Shown: positions 46,693-55,407, numbered from the stretch's first letter. The stretch: DNA of 64,000 bases from Sphingopyxis lindanitolerans (GCF_002993885.1 NZ_CM009578.1:2874009-2938008); one strand, 5' to 3'. A program made the numbers and translations. The notes: generated from the sequence alone by a model not told the origin.

Positions 46693-47495
46693 CCGAAGCG
46701 CGCCCAATCGGTTTCGCCGTCGAAGACGCGCGTCGCGGCGCCGCTCATCACGATCGGTTCGCCCGGCGCCCAGCGGATGATCAGGTCGCCGCCGGGCAGC
46801 GACACGGTGACCGGCGAGGCGACGAGCCCGGCGCGGATCGCCGCGACCGCGGTCGCGCAGGCGCCGGTGCCGCAGGCCTGCGTCAGGCCGACGCCGCGCT
46901 CCCAGACGCGAAGCTGAAGCTGGTTCTCGCCGTCGAGGCTCGCGACATTGACGTTGACGCGCTCGGGGAACAGCGGGTCGCTCTCGATCCGCGGGCCGAG
47001 TTCGGCGAGCGGCACGGCATCGGCTTCGGGCACGAAGAAGATGATGTGCGGATTGCCGACATTGACCGCGGCGCCATGCTCCAGCTCGTCCCACGCGACG
47101 GGCATGTCGCGGGTGTCCATCGGCATCGCGAGTGGAATCGCCTCCCAGTCGAATGCGGGCTCGCCCAGCACCACCTCGGCGCCGCCGTCGGCGGGGGTGA
47201 CGCGCAGCATGCCGCCCAGCGTCTCGATCACCGCGGGTTTCGCCAGCAGTGTCGCGACGCAGCGGGTCGCATTGCCGCACGCCTCGACCTCACTACCGTC
47301 GGCGTTGAAGATACGCATCCGCACATCCGCCTTCACCGAGGGTTCGAGCAGGATGAGCTGGTCGCAGCCGATGCCGAACCGGCGATCGGCGATCGCATGC
47401 GCGCGCGCCGGGGTCATCGCGACCGCGGTCTCGCGCGCGTCGATGACGACGAAGTCGTTGCCCAGCCCGTGCATCTTGGTGAAGCGGTCCGCCAT
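46689..47495 (-). CDS. dapF: Diaminopimelate epimerase
   Basis: A 268-residue DapF converting LL- to meso-diaminopimelate for lysine and peptidoglycan. The two catalytic cysteines are in EACGNATRC and TQACGTGACA, with TKMHGLGNDFVVID at the N-terminus and NVGNPHIIFFV in the middle. The start is 47495, or an ATG 9 bases earlier. Neither has a clear ribosome-binding site. It is first in the dapF-mtaB-ftsY-yciB operon. Confidence 0.96.
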   Translation of the reverse strand: MADRFTKMHGLGNDFVVIDARETAVAMTPARAHAIADRRFGIGCDQLILLEPSVKADVRMRIFNADGSEVEACGNATRCVATLLAKPAVIETLGGMLRVTPADGGAEVVLGEPAFDWEAIPLAMPMDTRDMPVAWDELEHGAAVNVGNPHIIFFVPEADAVPLAELGPRIESDPLFPERVNVNVASLDGENQLQLRVWERGVGLTQACGTGACATAVAAIRAGLVASPVTVSLPGGDLIIRWAPGEPIVMSGAATRVFDGETDWARFG

Positions 47496-47550
47496 GGGGC
47501 GCATTTAGGGATGTGGGCGAGCGAAGTCTAGCGAGGCGTCGGAATGCGTC

Positions 47551-47577
47551 CGTCGCCCCGCGAAGGCGCGGGCGACG
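47551..47577. repeat. CGTCGCCCC/GGGCGACG hairpin
   Basis: An imperfect stem-loop of the 1202-1229 family. It lies between dapF (its upstream side) and the end of the GGDEF-EAL gene, where it could terminate transcripts. Confidence 0.5.
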
Positions 47578-47591
47578 GGGAAGGCGGGCGC

Positions 47592-49217
47592 TCAGGCAGA
47601 TTTGCGCAACGGTTCCTCGTCGGGCGTCAGGCTGCCGGGCAGCATCGGCGTCCGCAGCAGGCCGCGGTCGGCGAGCAGGCGGGCGGTGTCGTCGGTCGAT
47701 GCGGCGCGGCCATAATACCAGCCCTGCCCCTTCGAACAGCCGAGGCGGGTGAGTTCGATCGCGGTCGCTTCATCCTCGACCCCCTCGGCGGTGATCGGCA
47801 TCGCCAGGCTTTCGCCCAGCCGGACGATCGCGACGACGATCGCCAGCGCGTCGGGGCTGCCGCGCATCGCGGCGATGAAGCTGCGGTCGATCTTGATCCG
47901 GTCAAAGGGCAGCGCGCGCAGGTGCGACAACGAGCTGTAGCCGGTGCCGAAATCGTCGAGGCTCAAGGATACGCCCTGATTTTTGAGGCTGGTGACGATC
48001 GAGCGGACGAGCGGCAGATTCTCGAACAGCGAGCTTTCGGTGATTTCGACCTCGAGCTGGCTGGCCGGGAAACCCGTTTCGACGAGCAGCTTGGTCAGTT
48101 TCTGGCTGAACCAGGGATCCTTCAATTGTTGCGGCGAGATATTGACCGCGAGCACGATCGACGGATCCCAGCCCTTGGCGATCTCCATCGCGCGGCCGAT
48201 GACCTGGAGCGACAGTTCGCCGATCAGGCCGCTGTCCTCGGCGACCGGGATGAAGCGTTCGGGGGGGATCAGCCCATATTCGGGCGATTCCCAGCGCATC
48301 AGCATCTCGAAACCGACGAACCGGCCGGTCGCGATATCGACCTGCGGCTCGAAATAGGGGATGAACTCGCCGCGCGGCATGCCGTCGCGGATTCCCGTCT
48401 CGATCTGGTTGCGGACCTGGACCGCCATTTCCATGCCCTGTTCGAACCAGATATGGCGGTTCCGCCCCTCGTCCTTGCCGTGATACATGGCGATGTCGGC
48501 CTGGCGGACCATCGTTTCCATCGTCATGCTGGCGTCGGTGGCGAGCGAGATGCCGAGCGACGCGCCGACGCGGATCTGCTGCGAATCATGCGCGACCTTA
48601 TCCTCGAGCGCAGTGACCAGCGCCGCGGCGAGCGCGTCGATACTGGCGCGCGCGGCGGGCTCGAACGACAGCATCGCGACGAACTCGTCGCCGCCGAGCC
48701 GCGCCTTGGCGGCATTGGGCGGCAGCACGTCGCTGATACGCTCGGCCGCGACCTGCAGCACGCGATCGCCCGCCGCGTGACCGTGGATGTCGTTGACCGT
48801 CTTGAAATGATCGAGATCGAGCAGGAACAGGGCGACATGGCGTCCGTTCGAGGTGGCGTCGGCGATCAGCCGCTGGCCCTGGACGAGCAGCGCGCGCCGG
48901 TTGAGGAAGCCGGTGAGCGGGTCGGTGTCGGCAAGGTAGCGCGCGCGCTGTTCGGCCTCGGTCCGCTCGCGGATTTCGCGGTTGAGATCCTCGTAGCGGC
49001 GCCAGCCGAAGAGGAGGAGCGCGACATTCAGGATCAGCGCGACCGACAAGACTTTGTCGGGCCCGCCGCCGATGCCGACGAGGGTTTGCACGACCGACTG
49101 CATCACGCTGCCACCGGTGCCGACGAACAGCAGGATTCCCGCGACGACGATGCCGCCGGCGACGACGTCGCGGCGCGCATCCTCGCTTCGGTCGCGTGAC
49201 TTCGGCCATAATGTCAT
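47592..49217 (-). CDS. Membrane GGDEF-EAL protein (c-di-GMP turnover)
   Basis: A 541-residue protein with two N-terminal membrane helices (about residues 15-40 and 55-75). It has a short coil (NREIRERTEAEQRARYL), a GGDEF domain with an intact ARLGGDEFVAML, and an EAL domain whose signature reads FEMLMRW. The catalytic Glu and the DDFGTGYSS and ITAEGVEDE motifs are kept. Either activity is possible. There is no obvious inhibitory RxxD five residues before GGDEF. The start at 49217 is favoured by GGGGA 8 bases upstream; 49235 and 49244 are alternatives. Confidence 0.9.
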   Translation of the reverse strand: MTLWPKSRDRSEDARRDVVAGGIVVAGILLFVGTGGSVMQSVVQTLVGIGGGPDKVLSVALILNVALLLFGWRRYEDLNREIRERTEAEQRARYLADTDPLTGFLNRRALLVQGQRLIADATSNGRHVALFLLDLDHFKTVNDIHGHAAGDRVLQVAAERISDVLPPNAAKARLGGDEFVAMLSFEPAARASIDALAAALVTALEDKVAHDSQQIRVGASLGISLATDASMTMETMVRQADIAMYHGKDEGRNRHIWFEQGMEMAVQVRNQIETGIRDGMPRGEFIPYFEPQVDIATGRFVGFEMLMRWESPEYGLIPPERFIPVAEDSGLIGELSLQVIGRAMEIAKGWDPSIVLAVNISPQQLKDPWFSQKLTKLLVETGFPASQLEVEITESSLFENLPLVRSIVTSLKNQGVSLSLDDFGTGYSSLSHLRALPFDRIKIDRSFIAAMRGSPDALAIVVAIVRLGESLAMPITAEGVEDEATAIELTRLGCSKGQGWYYGRAASTDDTARLLADRGLLRTPMLPGSLTPDEEPLRKSA

Positions 49218-49461
49218 AGAGTCATTCCCCACCATCGCCGGCATATTGGCCGCGAGCGGTGAAATTTGCGTTAAGTGCGGGCGAAGCCGGACTTGCCTTT
49301 TGCCCCGCATTTGCGTAAAGGCCCCGCGTCCGGCGGCATCTTGCACCCGGGCACATACGACATCCGCGACGGAAAACCTGTCCACGGATACCGCTGGTTG
49401 GCGAGGTTTCGCTCACCGGCGTGTTTTGCGTTGCGGTCGTCAGAAGGGATTATTTGGGCGC

Positions 49462-50913
49462 ATGTTCGACAGTCTGAGCGATCGGCTTGGCGATGTTTTC
49501 GGAAAGCTCCGCGGCCGCGGTGCGCTGACCGAGGCCGACGTGCGCGCCGCGATGCGCGAAGTGCGAATCGCGCTGCTCGAAGCCGATGTTGCGCTGCCCG
49601 TGGTGCGCAGCTTCGTCGATCAGGTCACCGAACTTGCGGTCGGTCATAATGTCCTGCGGTCGGTCACCCCGGGCCAGCAGGTGGTCAAGATCGTCAGCGA
49701 CGCGCTGACCGAGATGCTCGGCTCCGAAACCGCCGAGCTCGACCTCAACGTCGCCCCGCCCGCGATCATCATGATGGTCGGCCTCCAGGGCTCGGGCAAG
49801 ACGACGACGACCGCGAAGATCGCCAAGCGGCTCAAGGAAAAAGAGCGCAAGAAGGTGCTGATGGCGTCGCTCGACGTCAATCGCCCCGCCGCGCAGGAAC
49901 AGCTCGCCGTCCTCGGCACGCAGATCGACGTCGCGACGCTGCCGATCGTCGCCGGGCAACAGCCGGTCGAGATCGCGCAGCGCGCCATGCAGGCGGCGAA
50001 GCTGCAGGGTTATGACGTGCTGATGCTCGACACCGCGGGCCGCCTCCACGTCGACCAGCAGTTGATGGACGAGATGCAGGCGGTGTCGCGCACGGCGAAC
50101 CCGGCCGAAACCCTGCTCGTCGTCGACAGCCTGACCGGCCAGGATGCGGTGCAGGTCGCGCAGCGCTTTACCGACCAGGTGCCGCTGACCGGCGTCGTGC
50201 TGACCCGCATGGACGGCGACGCGCGCGGCGGCGCCGCGCTGTCGATGCGCGCGGTCACCGGCAAGCCGATCAAGTTCGCAGGCACGGGCGAAAAGCTCGA
50301 CGGGCTCGAGCTTTTCCAGCCGTCGCGCATCGCCGGCCGCATCCTCGGCATGGGCGACGTCGTCAGCCTCGTCGAACGCGCCGCCGAGACCATCCAGGCT
50401 GAAGACGCCGAGGCGATGGCGAAGAAGATGGCGAAGGGGCAGTTCGACCTCGACGATCTTCGCACGCAATTGAACCAGATGCGCCGCATGGGCGGGATCG
50501 GCGCGCTCGCCGGGATGATCCCCGGGCTTAAAAAGGCGCAGGCGGCGATGGCCGACAGCGGCGCCAACGACAAGATGCTCGTCCACTTCGACGCGATCAT
50601 GGGCTCGATGACCCCCAAGGAGCGCGCGAAGCCCGAAATTCTGACCGCGAAGCGCAAGATTCGCATCGCCAACGGTTCGGGAACGACGGTGCAGCAGGTC
50701 AACCGGGTGCTCAAGATGCACCAGGAAATGTCCACCGCGATGAAGCGCATCCGCAAGATGGGCGGCCTCAAGGGGCTCGGCGCGCTGTTCGGCAAGGGCG
50801 GCGGCATTCCCGGCATGGGCGGCGGCGGAGGCGGTGGCCTTGGCGGGCTTCCCGGCCTCGGCGGCGGGGCGATCCCACCCGAACTCGCCAACTTGATGAA
50901 TAAAAAGAAATAA
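49462..50913 (+). CDS. ffh: Signal recognition particle protein Ffh
   Basis: A 483-residue SRP54 GTPase. The NG domain carries GLQGSGKTTTTAK, DVNRPAAQEQL, DTAGRLHVD, TRMDGDARGG and GTGEKLDGLE. The Met-rich M domain (about 325-440) binds 4.5S RNA (GTTVQQVNRVLKMHQEM). The C-terminus is unusually glycine-rich (GGGIPGMGGGGGGGLGG). It pairs with FtsY, encoded 4 kb away on the opposite strand. The start at 49462 matches the conserved MFDSLSDRLGDVF. It is followed by rpsP after 36 bases. Confidence 0.97.
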   Translation: MFDSLSDRLGDVFGKLRGRGALTEADVRAAMREVRIALLEADVALPVVRSFVDQVTELAVGHNVLRSVTPGQQVVKIVSDALTEMLGSETAELDLNVAPPAIIMMVGLQGSGKTTTTAKIAKRLKEKERKKVLMASLDVNRPAAQEQLAVLGTQIDVATLPIVAGQQPVEIAQRAMQAAKLQGYDVLMLDTAGRLHVDQQLMDEMQAVSRTANPAETLLVVDSLTGQDAVQVAQRFTDQVPLTGVVLTRMDGDARGGAALSMRAVTGKPIKFAGTGEKLDGLELFQPSRIAGRILGMGDVVSLVERAAETIQAEDAEAMAKKMAKGQFDLDDLRTQLNQMRRMGGIGALAGMIPGLKKAQAAMADSGANDKMLVHFDAIMGSMTPKERAKPEILTAKRKIRIANGSGTTVQQVNRVLKMHQEMSTAMKRIRKMGGLKGLGALFGKGGGIPGMGGGGGGGLGGLPGLGGGAIPPELANLMNKKK

Positions 50914-50949
50914 TTCGAACAATCACATTAGACCTAGAAGGAAAATATC

Positions 50950-51651
50950 ATGGCTACCTCCATTCGCCTTTCGCGCGGCGGTTCGAAAAAGCGCCCTTAT
51001 TACAAGATCGTCGTCGCCGATTCGCGCAGCCCGCGCGACGGCCGCTTCATCGAGCGCATCGGCAGCTACAACCCGCTGCTCGCCAAGGATAATCCCGAGC
51101 GCATCAAGCTCGACGCCGAGCGCGCCAAGCATTGGCTGAGCGTCGGCGCCCAGCCGAGCGACCGGGTCGCCCGCTTCCTCGACGCCGCCGGCGTCCAGGA
51201 ACGCGCCGCGCGCAACAACCCCAACAAGGCGGTCCCGGGCGAGAAGGCCAAGGAGCGCGCCGAAGAAAAGGCCCAGAAGCTGGCCGACGCCGAAGAAGCC
51301 GCAGCCGCTGCTGCCGCCGCTCCGGCGCCCGAACCCGAAGCGGTCGAAGAGACTGTTCCGGAAGTGGCAGTTGAAGAAGCGCCCGCCGAAGAAACCGTGG
51401 CCGAAGAAGCCGCGGCTCCCGAAGCTGCCGAGTCGGATGCGACCGGTTCGGTGAAGAGCGAAGCGACCGCCGAAGCGGTGGCCGAAGCCGTCGCCGACGA
51501 AGTTCCCGCCGCCGCGACCGCCGAAGACGCGACCGCGATCGCCGAGGAAGTCGCCGAAGGCGGTCCGGTGACCGAAGAAACCCCGGCCGAAGAAGCTGCG
51601 ACCGAAGAAGCCGCCGCTGAGGAAGCTGGCGAAGAAAAGGCCGAAGGCTAA
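50950..51651 (+). CDS. rpsP: 30S ribosomal protein S16 with long acidic tail
   Basis: A 233-residue S16, nearly three times the 82 of E. coli. Residues 1-90 are normal ([34 protein letters not shown]). The rest is an Ala/Glu/Pro/Val-rich, strongly acidic low-complexity tail (for example [20 protein letters not shown]). The frame and codon use run straight through, so the tail is real coding DNA. Acidic S16 tails occur in sphingomonads. It is the first gene of the rpsP-rimM pair, with AGAAGGAAA before the start. Confidence 0.96.
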   Translation: MATSIRLSRGGSKKRPYYKIVVADSRSPRDGRFIERIGSYNPLLAKDNPERIKLDAERAKHWLSVGAQPSDRVARFLDAAGVQERAARNNPNKAVPGEKAKERAEEKAQKLADAEEAAAAAAAAPAPEPEAVEETVPEVAVEEAPAEETVAEEAAAPEAAESDATGSVKSEATAEAVAEAVADEVPAAATAEDATAIAEEVAEGGPVTEETPAEEAATEEAAAEEAGEEKAEG

Positions 51652-51654
51652 GCC

Positions 51655-52164
51655 TTGGCCGACGCGAACCGCCCCGTCACTCTTGCCGCCATTGCCGGCG
51701 CGCATGGGGTGCGGGGCGAGGTGCGATTAAAATTGTTTGGCGAAGGCGCGGAGGCTCTCCGCGCCTTTTCCGTTTTCGACGCGGGCGGCCGCAAGCTGAC
51801 CTTGAAATCGGTGCGCCCGGCGAATCAGGGCGCGGTCGCCAGCTTTGCAGAGGTCGCCGATCGCAGCGCCGCCGAAGCGCTGCGCGGCACGGTGTTGACC
51901 ATCCCGCGCTCGGCGCTGCCGCCGCTCGCGGCGGGCGAATATTATCACCATGATCTGATCGGCTTGCCGTGCGTGTCGACCGACGGCGCGGCGATCGGGC
52001 ATGTCGCGGCGGTCGAGAATTTCGGTGCCGGCGACATTCTTGAGATCGAGAAGCCGTCCGAACCCGGCAAAGCGCCCAAACGCTTCATGGTGCCGATGAC
52101 CGCGCAGGCGGTGCCGGCGTGGGACGCCGATGGCGTGACGATCGACGCGGCGTTCGTCGAGTAG
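51655..52164 (+). CDS. rimM: 16S rRNA processing/maturation factor RimM
   Basis: A 169-residue RimM with an N-terminal RimM domain (LAAIAGAHGVRGEVRLKLF) and a C-terminal PRC-barrel (YYHHDLIGLPCVSTDG, VPMTAQAVPAWD). It assists 30S head assembly around S19. It starts with TTG at 51655, 3 bases after the rpsP stop, with AAGGC upstream. Normally trmD follows; here a convergent small gene, a LysR gene and vapBC intervene. Confidence 0.93.
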   Translation: MADANRPVTLAAIAGAHGVRGEVRLKLFGEGAEALRAFSVFDAGGRKLTLKSVRPANQGAVASFAEVADRSAAEALRGTVLTIPRSALPPLAAGEYYHHDLIGLPCVSTDGAAIGHVAAVENFGAGDILEIEKPSEPGKAPKRFMVPMTAQAVPAWDADGVTIDAAFVE

Positions 52165-52227
52165 GCGCCTGCCGGTCCCGATGCGGGTGAGGGACCACCG
52201 AAAGGGAACGGCAGACGCGGGCGCGGC

Positions 52228-52449
52228 TCAGCGAGGCTTTGCCGCGCGAACCCGGACGGGCCGACTCGCGGCGGGGCGATCGGGGAGCCTGGGCCGGAAA
52301 TAGACATCGGCGCCGGACGCATGGCTCGGCGTAACCGCTTCGACGAACTGGTCGGCTTTGCCGCGCAGCCACGCGAAGCCGCGATCGAGATCCGCGCTCA
52401 GGCGTTCGTGACCGTGGGTCCAGCCCCGCATGAAATATTCTTCCATCAT
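52228..52449 (-). CDS. Small hypothetical protein
   Basis: A 73-residue basic protein starting MMEEYFMRGWTHGHERLSAD with a strong AAAGGAG 7 bases upstream. It has an amphipathic helical first half and an Arg/Pro/Ala-rich tail (RPVRVRAAKPR). No family is recognised. It is divergent from the LysR-type gene 105 bases away, so it is the natural candidate target of that regulator. Confidence 0.55.
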   Translation of the reverse strand: MMEEYFMRGWTHGHERLSADLDRGFAWLRGKADQFVEAVTPSHASGADVYFRPRLPDRPAASRPVRVRAAKPR

Positions 52450-52528
52450 CGCTTTTCTCCTTTCTTTCGGGATGTCCTTCAAATGCGTCCCGGCCACCTG
52501 GAATGCCAACAAAAGCTTTGCGCTATAG

Positions 52529-52545
52529 TATAAGCTAAGCTTATA
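52529..52545. promoter_or_regulatory. Perfect palindrome upstream of LysR gene (candidate operator)
   Basis: TATAAGCTAAGCTTATA reads the same on both strands around a central A, 8 bases before the LysR-type ATG and 80 bases before the divergent gene. It has the A/T-flanked form of LysR-family sites and may overlap a -10. Confidence 0.6.
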
Positions 52546-52553
52546 TATTCCGC

Positions 52554-53471
52554 ATGTCGAAGCTACCGCCTCTCGCCGCCATTCGCGCCTTCGAGGCCGC
52601 CGCGCGGTTGCAGAATTTCTCGCGCGCGGCCGAAGAGCTTGGGCTCACGCAGGCCGCGGTGAGCTATCAAATCCGGCAATTGGAGACCCGTCTCGGCCGG
52701 TCGCTGTTCGTGCGTGAAAAGGGGCGAGTGCGGCTGTCCGAGACGGGGCAGCGGCTGCTCCCAGCGATAAGCGGAGCTTTCACTGCAATGGGTGACGCCT
52801 TCGCTGCGCTGACCAGCGACGATGCCGAGGTTCTGACGATCAGCGCCGCGATCACCTTTGGCGGCACCTGGCTCAGCGCGCGGATCGGGCGGTTCCAGTT
52901 GCGCTATCCCGACCTTGCGGTACGGTTGCTGATGTCTAACGACCTCGTCGATTTCGATGCCGCCAATGTCGATGTCGCGATCCGCACCGGCGCCGGGCGC
53001 TGGCCGGGATTGCGCGCCGACTTCCTGTTCCGCAGCCATGTGACGCCGATCTGCTCGCCCGCCTTTCGCGATACGAACGGTATCGAAAGGCCTGCCGATC
53101 TGCTCCATGTCGAGCGGCTGGCGCCGAATGATCCCTGGTGGGCGGGCTGGTTCGCCGCGGCGGGAATCGGCACGCCGCCGCCGCGCCGGCAGGGGATCGA
53201 ACTCGACAGCCAGCTTCAGGAGGCGATCGCGGCGCAGGGCGGTTTCGGGATTGCGCTGATGACGCCGCTGTTCTGGCGCCCCGAACTCGACAGCGGGCGC
53301 CTCGTGCGCCCGTTCGAGACCCTCTATCAGCCGGGGATGGCCAATTTTCTGGTCCACCCCGAAAACCGCGTCGGCGTCCGCAAGATCGAGCGTTTTCGCG
53401 AATGGCTGCACGAAGAGATGGCGATGGATCGCCAACTCGTTCCCGAGCCGCTGTGGGAGCCGCTGGCTTGA
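52554..53471 (+). CDS. LysR-family transcriptional regulator (GcvA-like)
   Basis: A 305-residue LTTR. The winged HTH is at residues 6-65 (LAAIRAFEAAARLQNFSRAA, GLTQAAVSYQIRQLETRLG). The substrate-binding domain follows and resembles the GcvA subgroup (VDVAIRTGAGRWPGL). The effector is unknown. It sits upstream of and in the same direction as vapB (45-base gap), with a palindrome just before its start, so it likely controls itself and the divergent small gene. Confidence 0.88.
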   Translation: MSKLPPLAAIRAFEAAARLQNFSRAAEELGLTQAAVSYQIRQLETRLGRSLFVREKGRVRLSETGQRLLPAISGAFTAMGDAFAALTSDDAEVLTISAAITFGGTWLSARIGRFQLRYPDLAVRLLMSNDLVDFDAANVDVAIRTGAGRWPGLRADFLFRSHVTPICSPAFRDTNGIERPADLLHVERLAPNDPWWAGWFAAAGIGTPPPRRQGIELDSQLQEAIAAQGGFGIALMTPLFWRPELDSGRLVRPFETLYQPGMANFLVHPENRVGVRKIERFREWLHEEMAMDRQLVPEPLWEPLA

Positions 53472-53485
53472 TTATCGCCGACGAT

Positions 53486-53506
53486 GTATATACATAATGT
53501 ATATAC
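53486..53506. promoter_or_regulatory. Paired GTATATAC sites before vapB (antitoxin operator)
   Basis: The 8-bp palindrome GTATATAC occurs at 53486-53493 and 53499-53506, 13 bp centre to centre. The whole stretch is itself nearly palindromic. AbrB-type antitoxins usually bind such sites to repress their own operon. It overlaps the likely -10. Confidence 0.65.
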
Positions 53507-53516
53507 GGAGATCGCC

Positions 53517-53804
53517 ATGACCAAGGAATATCGCGCCAAAGTGTTCAAATCGGGCAATTCGCTCGCGCTACGCCTGCCCAAGGCGCTGGGCATCGAGGAA
53601 GGAACCGAGATGATCGTCCGCGAGGAACGCGGCGAATATCGCTTCGAACCCGCCGACAAGCCCAGGGCGAAGATCGACGTCAGCGGCTTCGCCGGCAAGG
53701 CGCCCGGCCTGAAGCTGGCGCCGCGCGAGGATTTTGAAGAGCGTCCGAGCAGCATTGCTGCTCGCAAGGCGGCGGAAGCGGCCGAGGCGGTCAACAAAGC
53801 GTGA
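53517..53804 (+). CDS. vapB: VapB-type antitoxin, AbrB/MazE fold
   Basis: A 95-residue protein. The N-terminal SpoVT/AbrB domain is KVFKSGNSLALRLPKALGI (about residues 7-25), with EGTEMIVREERGEYRF closing the barrel. The C-terminal half is Ala/Lys/Pro-rich and probably wraps the toxin. The start at 53517 has GGAG 6 bases upstream. Its stop overlaps the toxin GTG start (GTGA), the usual arrangement for keeping antitoxin in excess. Confidence 0.88.
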   Translation: MTKEYRAKVFKSGNSLALRLPKALGIEEGTEMIVREERGEYRFEPADKPRAKIDVSGFAGKAPGLKLAPREDFEERPSSIAARKAAEAAEAVNKA

Positions 53805-54181
53805 TCCGCTATCTGATCGATGCTAACTCCGCCGTTTATGCCATGGACGTTGGACATGAGGCACTGACGACGCGGATCGCGGATTGCGCTCCCGGCGAAA
53901 TCGCCATTTCCGTCATCAGCTATGCCGAGGTTGCCTATGGCACTTACGTCGGCAAGCCGCCGCCGCCCACGATATTGGACGCTTTTGTGGCAGCCATTCC
54001 GCTCGTTCCCTTTGATGAACCAGCGGCGCGCGCCTATGCTAGGCTGCCTTTCAAGCGCGCCCGTTTCGACCGCCTGCTCGCCGCCCATGCGCTGAGTCTC
54101 GGAGTCACGATCATCACCAACAATGAAGCCGACTTCGCCGACGTGCCGGGTCTGGCGGTCGAAAATTGGACGCTGCCATGA
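53801..54181 (+). CDS. vapC: VapC-type PIN-domain toxin ribonuclease
   Basis: A 126-residue PIN domain. Acidic active-site residues are recognisable: Asp7 in [11 protein letters not shown], Glu43 in SYAEVAYG, Asp90 in [12 protein letters not shown], and the acidic residues in ITNNEADF. The family cuts tRNA or rRNA at specific sites to arrest translation. The start is GTG at 53801. Its TGA overlaps the trmD ATG by 4 bases, so toxin and tRNA methyltransferase translation should be coupled. Confidence 0.87.
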   Translation: MIRYLIDANSAVYAMDVGHEALTTRIADCAPGEIAISVISYAEVAYGTYVGKPPPPTILDAFVAAIPLVPFDEPAARAYARLPFKRARFDRLLAAHALSLGVTIITNNEADFADVPGLAVENWTLP

Positions 54182-54915
54182 CCTTCATCACCGTCCCCCT
54201 GACGCTCTATCCCGACATGTTCCCCGGCCCGCTCGGGCACAGCATGGCGGGGCGGGCGCTCGAGGCCGGGGTTTGGTCGTGCGCGCCGGTGCAGATCCGC
54301 GATTTCGCGACCGACAAGCATCGCACGGTCGACGATACGCCCGCGGGCGGCGGCGCCGGGATGGTGCTCAAGGTCGATGTGCTGGCGGCCGCGATCGACC
54401 ATGCGGCGGCCGCCCATCCCGACCTTCCGATCCTCGCGATGACTCCGCGCGGAACCCCGATCACCCAGGCTCGCGTGCGCAACCTTTCGGTTGGTCCGGG
54501 GGCGATCATCCTCTGCGGGCGGTTCGAGGGTTTCGACGAGCGTATCTTCGACGCGCGCGCCATCGAACAGGTGTCGATGGGCGACATCATCCTGTCGGGC
54601 GGCGAGATGGGGGCGTTGCTGTTGCTCGACGCTTGCATTCGGCTGCTTCCCGGCGTAATGGGCGCGGCTTCTAGCGGCGACGACGAATCGTTCGAAAACG
54701 GTTTGCTCGAATATCCGCACTATACCCGACCAGCTAGCTGGGAAGGGCGCACGATCCCCGAAGTGCTGCGATCGGGGGATCATGCGAAGATCGCGGCCTG
54801 GCGGAAACAAGAGGCACAGGATCATACACGGTTACGCAGGCCGGACCTTTGGGAGCGTCATATCGATGCTCGGGACCGACCTGCCTCTGGCGCGCGGCGA
54901 AAAGAAAAGGACTAG
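54178..54915 (+). CDS. trmD: tRNA (guanine37-N1)-methyltransferase TrmD
   Basis: A 245-residue SPOUT-fold enzyme adding methyl to G37 N1. The trefoil-knot motifs are [12 protein letters not shown] and [15 protein letters not shown]; the PAGGGAGMV loop and [12 protein letters not shown] are as expected. The start is taken at ATG 54178, overlapping vapC by 4 bases; a TTG 12 bases upstream is less likely. Only 5 bases separate its stop from rplS. Being essential and placed behind a toxin gene makes its expression dependent on upstream promoters. Confidence 0.96.
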   Translation: MTFITVPLTLYPDMFPGPLGHSMAGRALEAGVWSCAPVQIRDFATDKHRTVDDTPAGGGAGMVLKVDVLAAAIDHAAAAHPDLPILAMTPRGTPITQARVRNLSVGPGAIILCGRFEGFDERIFDARAIEQVSMGDIILSGGEMGALLLLDACIRLLPGVMGAASSGDDESFENGLLEYPHYTRPASWEGRTIPEVLRSGDHAKIAAWRKQEAQDHTRLRRPDLWERHIDARDRPASGARRKEKD

Positions 54916-54920
54916 AGGAT

Positions 54921-55298
54921 ATGAACCTCATCCAGACGATCGAAGCCGAGGAAATTGCCAAGGCGGCCAAGACCATTCCGACCTTTCGTCCCGGCGACAC
55001 GCTGAAAGTCGGCGTGAAGGTGGTCGAAGGCGAACGTACTCGTGTGCAGAATTTCGAAGGCGTGTGCATCGCACGCTCGAACAAGGGCATGGGCTCCAAC
55101 TTCACCGTGCGCAAAATGTCGTTCGGCGAAGGTGTCGAGCGCGTGTTCCCGCTCTATTCGCCCAACATCGACAGCATTACCGTCATCCGCAAGGGTGCCG
55201 TGCGTCGTGCGAAGCTTTACTATCTTCGTGGCCGCACTGGTAAATCGGCGCGTATTGCGGAGCGCCGCGATTACCGGCCGGAAGCCAGCGAAGGCTAA
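54921..55298 (+). CDS. rplS: 50S ribosomal protein L19
   Basis: A 125-residue L19: [20 protein letters not shown], then [40 protein letters not shown] and [15 protein letters not shown]. It starts 5 bases after trmD with AGAGGA upstream. It is the last gene of the trmD-rplS unit, followed by a terminator. Confidence 0.98.
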   Translation: MNLIQTIEAEEIAKAAKTIPTFRPGDTLKVGVKVVEGERTRVQNFEGVCIARSNKGMGSNFTVRKMSFGEGVERVFPLYSPNIDSITVIRKGAVRRAKLYYLRGRTGKSARIAERRDYRPEASEG

Positions 55299-55337
55299 GG
55301 AGAGCTTCTCTCACCCAAAGCCGAAACAGCTTTCCAA

Positions 55338-55377
55338 AACGACCGGTTCCGCCAACAGGCAGAGCCGGTCGTTTTTC
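55338..55377 (+). terminator. Intrinsic terminator after rplS
   Basis: AACGACCGG and CCGGTCGTT form a 9-bp stem with an 18-base loop, followed by TTTTCG. It is a clear rho-independent terminator separating rplS from asd. Confidence 0.88.
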
Positions 55378-55407
55378 GTTTCACCACATCGAAGGGCATA
55401 GAAAATC

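Noticed and set aside
47544..49199. 551-codon plus-strand frame opposite the GGDEF-EAL gene
   Set aside because: The minus strand has an intact GGDEF and DDFGTGYSS; the plus frame is composition-driven.
49054..49461. In-frame N-terminal extension of ffh
   Set aside because: It overlaps the start region of the divergent GGDEF-EAL gene and lacks Ffh similarity; the conserved start is 49462.
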